Positions 62,842 to 64,000 of a DNA stretch of 64,000 nucleotides are shown one piece after another. The DNA is taken from positions 13,454,001 to 13,518,000 of the forward strand of contig NC_067205.1 of assembly GCF_026262505.1 (NCBI RefSeq), read 5' to 3'. The notes beneath the pieces are model-generated. The model was given only the letters and a program-made list of their open reading frames with translations. It did not search any database and was not told the origin of the DNA. The translations under genes were made by a program, and so were the position numbers. How positions within the stretch are numbered: the stretch's first letter is position 1; every line of letters starts with the position of its first letter. The DNA is from Trichomonas vaginalis G3. Its lineage: Eukaryota > Parabasalia > Trichomonadida > Trichomonadidae.

Positions 62842-64000
62842 ATGCAGTTCAAATTGGTGACACTAATAGAAAATATTTCTGACGCAAAGATTCCATCACA
62901 ACCTGGAACTGCTAAAGATAACACATGGGTAACATTCAATCTCTCACCTCCTGGTGAAAATATGTTGGACCTTTACAATACATTCATTACGTATAAAATG
63001 GAAGGTCAATTTATTGTAGATAAAGAAATTGGTTCAGGTTCCAATAAAACAAACCCACCAGGATTTTGGATTGGTTTCGATGACGCTTTCTATGCAGTTG
63101 CTGGATATCAAATCCTTGCAAATGGTCGTATCGTATATTCTCAAGACAACGCAAGAGAAGAAGCATATATAACTTCAACTCACAAACTACCGAACAAATA
63201 AAGAAAGTAGATGTTTTCTCAAAGACTCGACATGAAGATGTATGGAGTCATTCGGGAACATGCAGAACAGGACAAATTGTTAGTGGTCCAATTACAGCAG
63301 GAAAATCATTTGATTTTAAGCTTCGTTTAAGAATTCCTGTTAGAAGATTCCTTCCATTAGAAGCTATTCGATTTATTCCAGCTTTTGGAGGAAACGTTCA
63401 GCTTAAAGTAAAGTTCAGTAGCGACGCGCTTACAATGCACATCTATATCTGTAAATGATATCATTGCTTTCAATCCAACTCTTAAAGTTGCATTTGCTTC
63501 AGATTCAAATCCACCGACAAATAAATTTGTTCCATGGAATGAACCATTCACTATGAAACGAAGGCAATAGAAGCTAGTGGAACATTTACTATTACAACTG
63601 AACCCAGCAACTATTTCGAATAAAGATGGATTTTAATGAATGTTTCATTCATCCAAAAATCATTCTCTTTAGACCCTAACATTTATACAGAACTTGTAGA
63701 ACATTATACAAACGAGGCTTTATGTTTTCCTGTTAAAGTTATGGATTGGATTCCTATGGACGGTTCATTCTCAAAGAATACAGATAGTTCAAGTGCAACA
63801 TTTACAGCAGCTTATACGCCTATTAATGTTAAAAGTATTTGGGCACTATTTAGAAAGAAAGACAACTATTATGTTAATTTTGAGAACCCTAAGTTTAAAT
63901 ATCTTCAGCTTTCCATGGGAGCTTATGGAAATATGCCTGCAGAACCTGAAAAATCATATGGACCTGTATTTTATGAAATGGTTTGCGAACGCTTGCAATA
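62842..64000 (+). pseudogene. Polinton major capsid protein (double jelly roll) remnant
   Basis: The ATG at 62842 opens a beta-rich protein with DNTWVTFNLSPPGENMLDLY, FWIGFDDAFYAVAGYQILANG and RIVYSQDNAREEAYITSTHK, a pattern typical of the first jelly roll of Polinton and adintovirus major capsid proteins. Similar beta-rich coding sequence continues, off the window end, with segments around 63240-63370 and 63637-64000. Recognised from style and position, without a search. It is broken in several places. Confidence 0.6.

Larger units (their letters stand above)
50256..64000. mobile_element. Polinton/Maverick element (copy B), running off the window
   Basis: A second large element begins near 50250 against the truncated Ig-like gene and continues past the window end. 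Gene order is minor capsid-type protein, SF3 helicase, (insertion 52065-57016), small minus-strand gene, protein-primed DNA polymerase B, several small genes, major capsid protein. A terminal repeat is not seen at its left edge, so the left end is lost or rearranged. It holds the replication and major capsid genes that copy A lacks in this window; copy A holds the integrase and packaging part. It is broken, with well over ten breaks, mostly in the polymerase and capsid region. Confidence 0.75.

Overview
The window is protist nuclear DNA, most probably from a parabasalid (trichomonad); I favour a Tritrichomonas-like genome over Trichomonas vaginalis because the intergenic DNA is so AT-rich. The evidence is that genes have no visible introns, many starts lie a few bases downstream of a TCA-type initiator (TCAYTWY), and the gene families are ones expanded in trichomonads: a multi-membrane-segment receptor-type nucleotide cyclase with PAS and catalytic domains, a two-repeat Myb protein, a large ankyrin-repeat protein, a small FMN nitroreductase and single-pass surface proteins with short tails. 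The species is inference from sequence character alone.

Layout. 1-8817 is the right arm of a Polinton/Maverick element (copy A), with integrase, phage-type tail-fibre, collagen-like, minor-capsid, packaging-ATPase and unknown genes, ending in a terminal inverted repeat. It sits inside an older integrase gene (8818-9530). 9531-50247 is host DNA: surface proteins (11455-12834, 30665-31813), a cyclase (18575-22763), Ig-like-repeat proteins (23383, 47029 and a truncated copy at 49105), an elongator tRNA-Met, a ubiquitin-like protein, a nitroreductase, a Myb protein, a TMEM18 homologue, a divergent pair of paralogues, a GT64 glycosyltransferase and an ankyrin protein. Between these lie several small TA-flanked inverted-repeat elements. 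From about 50256 to the window end is a second Polinton (copy B) with minor capsid, SF3 helicase, protein-primed DNA polymerase B and major capsid genes. It is interrupted at 52065-57016 by a 4.95-kb short Polinton derivative with its own terminal repeats, a close relative of the right part of copy A.

The most unusual object is at 36256-39048: a 2.8-kb element with near-identical 453-bp inverted repeats, one small helix-turn-helix-type protein gene, and directly after it 17 consecutive hairpins (37284-38376). Many have 18-26 bp stems and 3-8 nt loops, and they fall into at least three sequence classes. Many of the imperfect pairs are G.U-compatible, and one class keeps a single C.A mismatch, so the structure seems to matter as RNA. 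I know of no described system with this layout. It resembles a clustered pre-miRNA or hairpin-RNA locus carried on a mobile element, but that function is inference.

The Polinton DNA also carries a family of roughly 30-bp GC-rich double tri-loop hairpins that differ in presence between the copies and were not seen in the host DNA. All Polinton parts are described here as fossils; most of their genes are broken.
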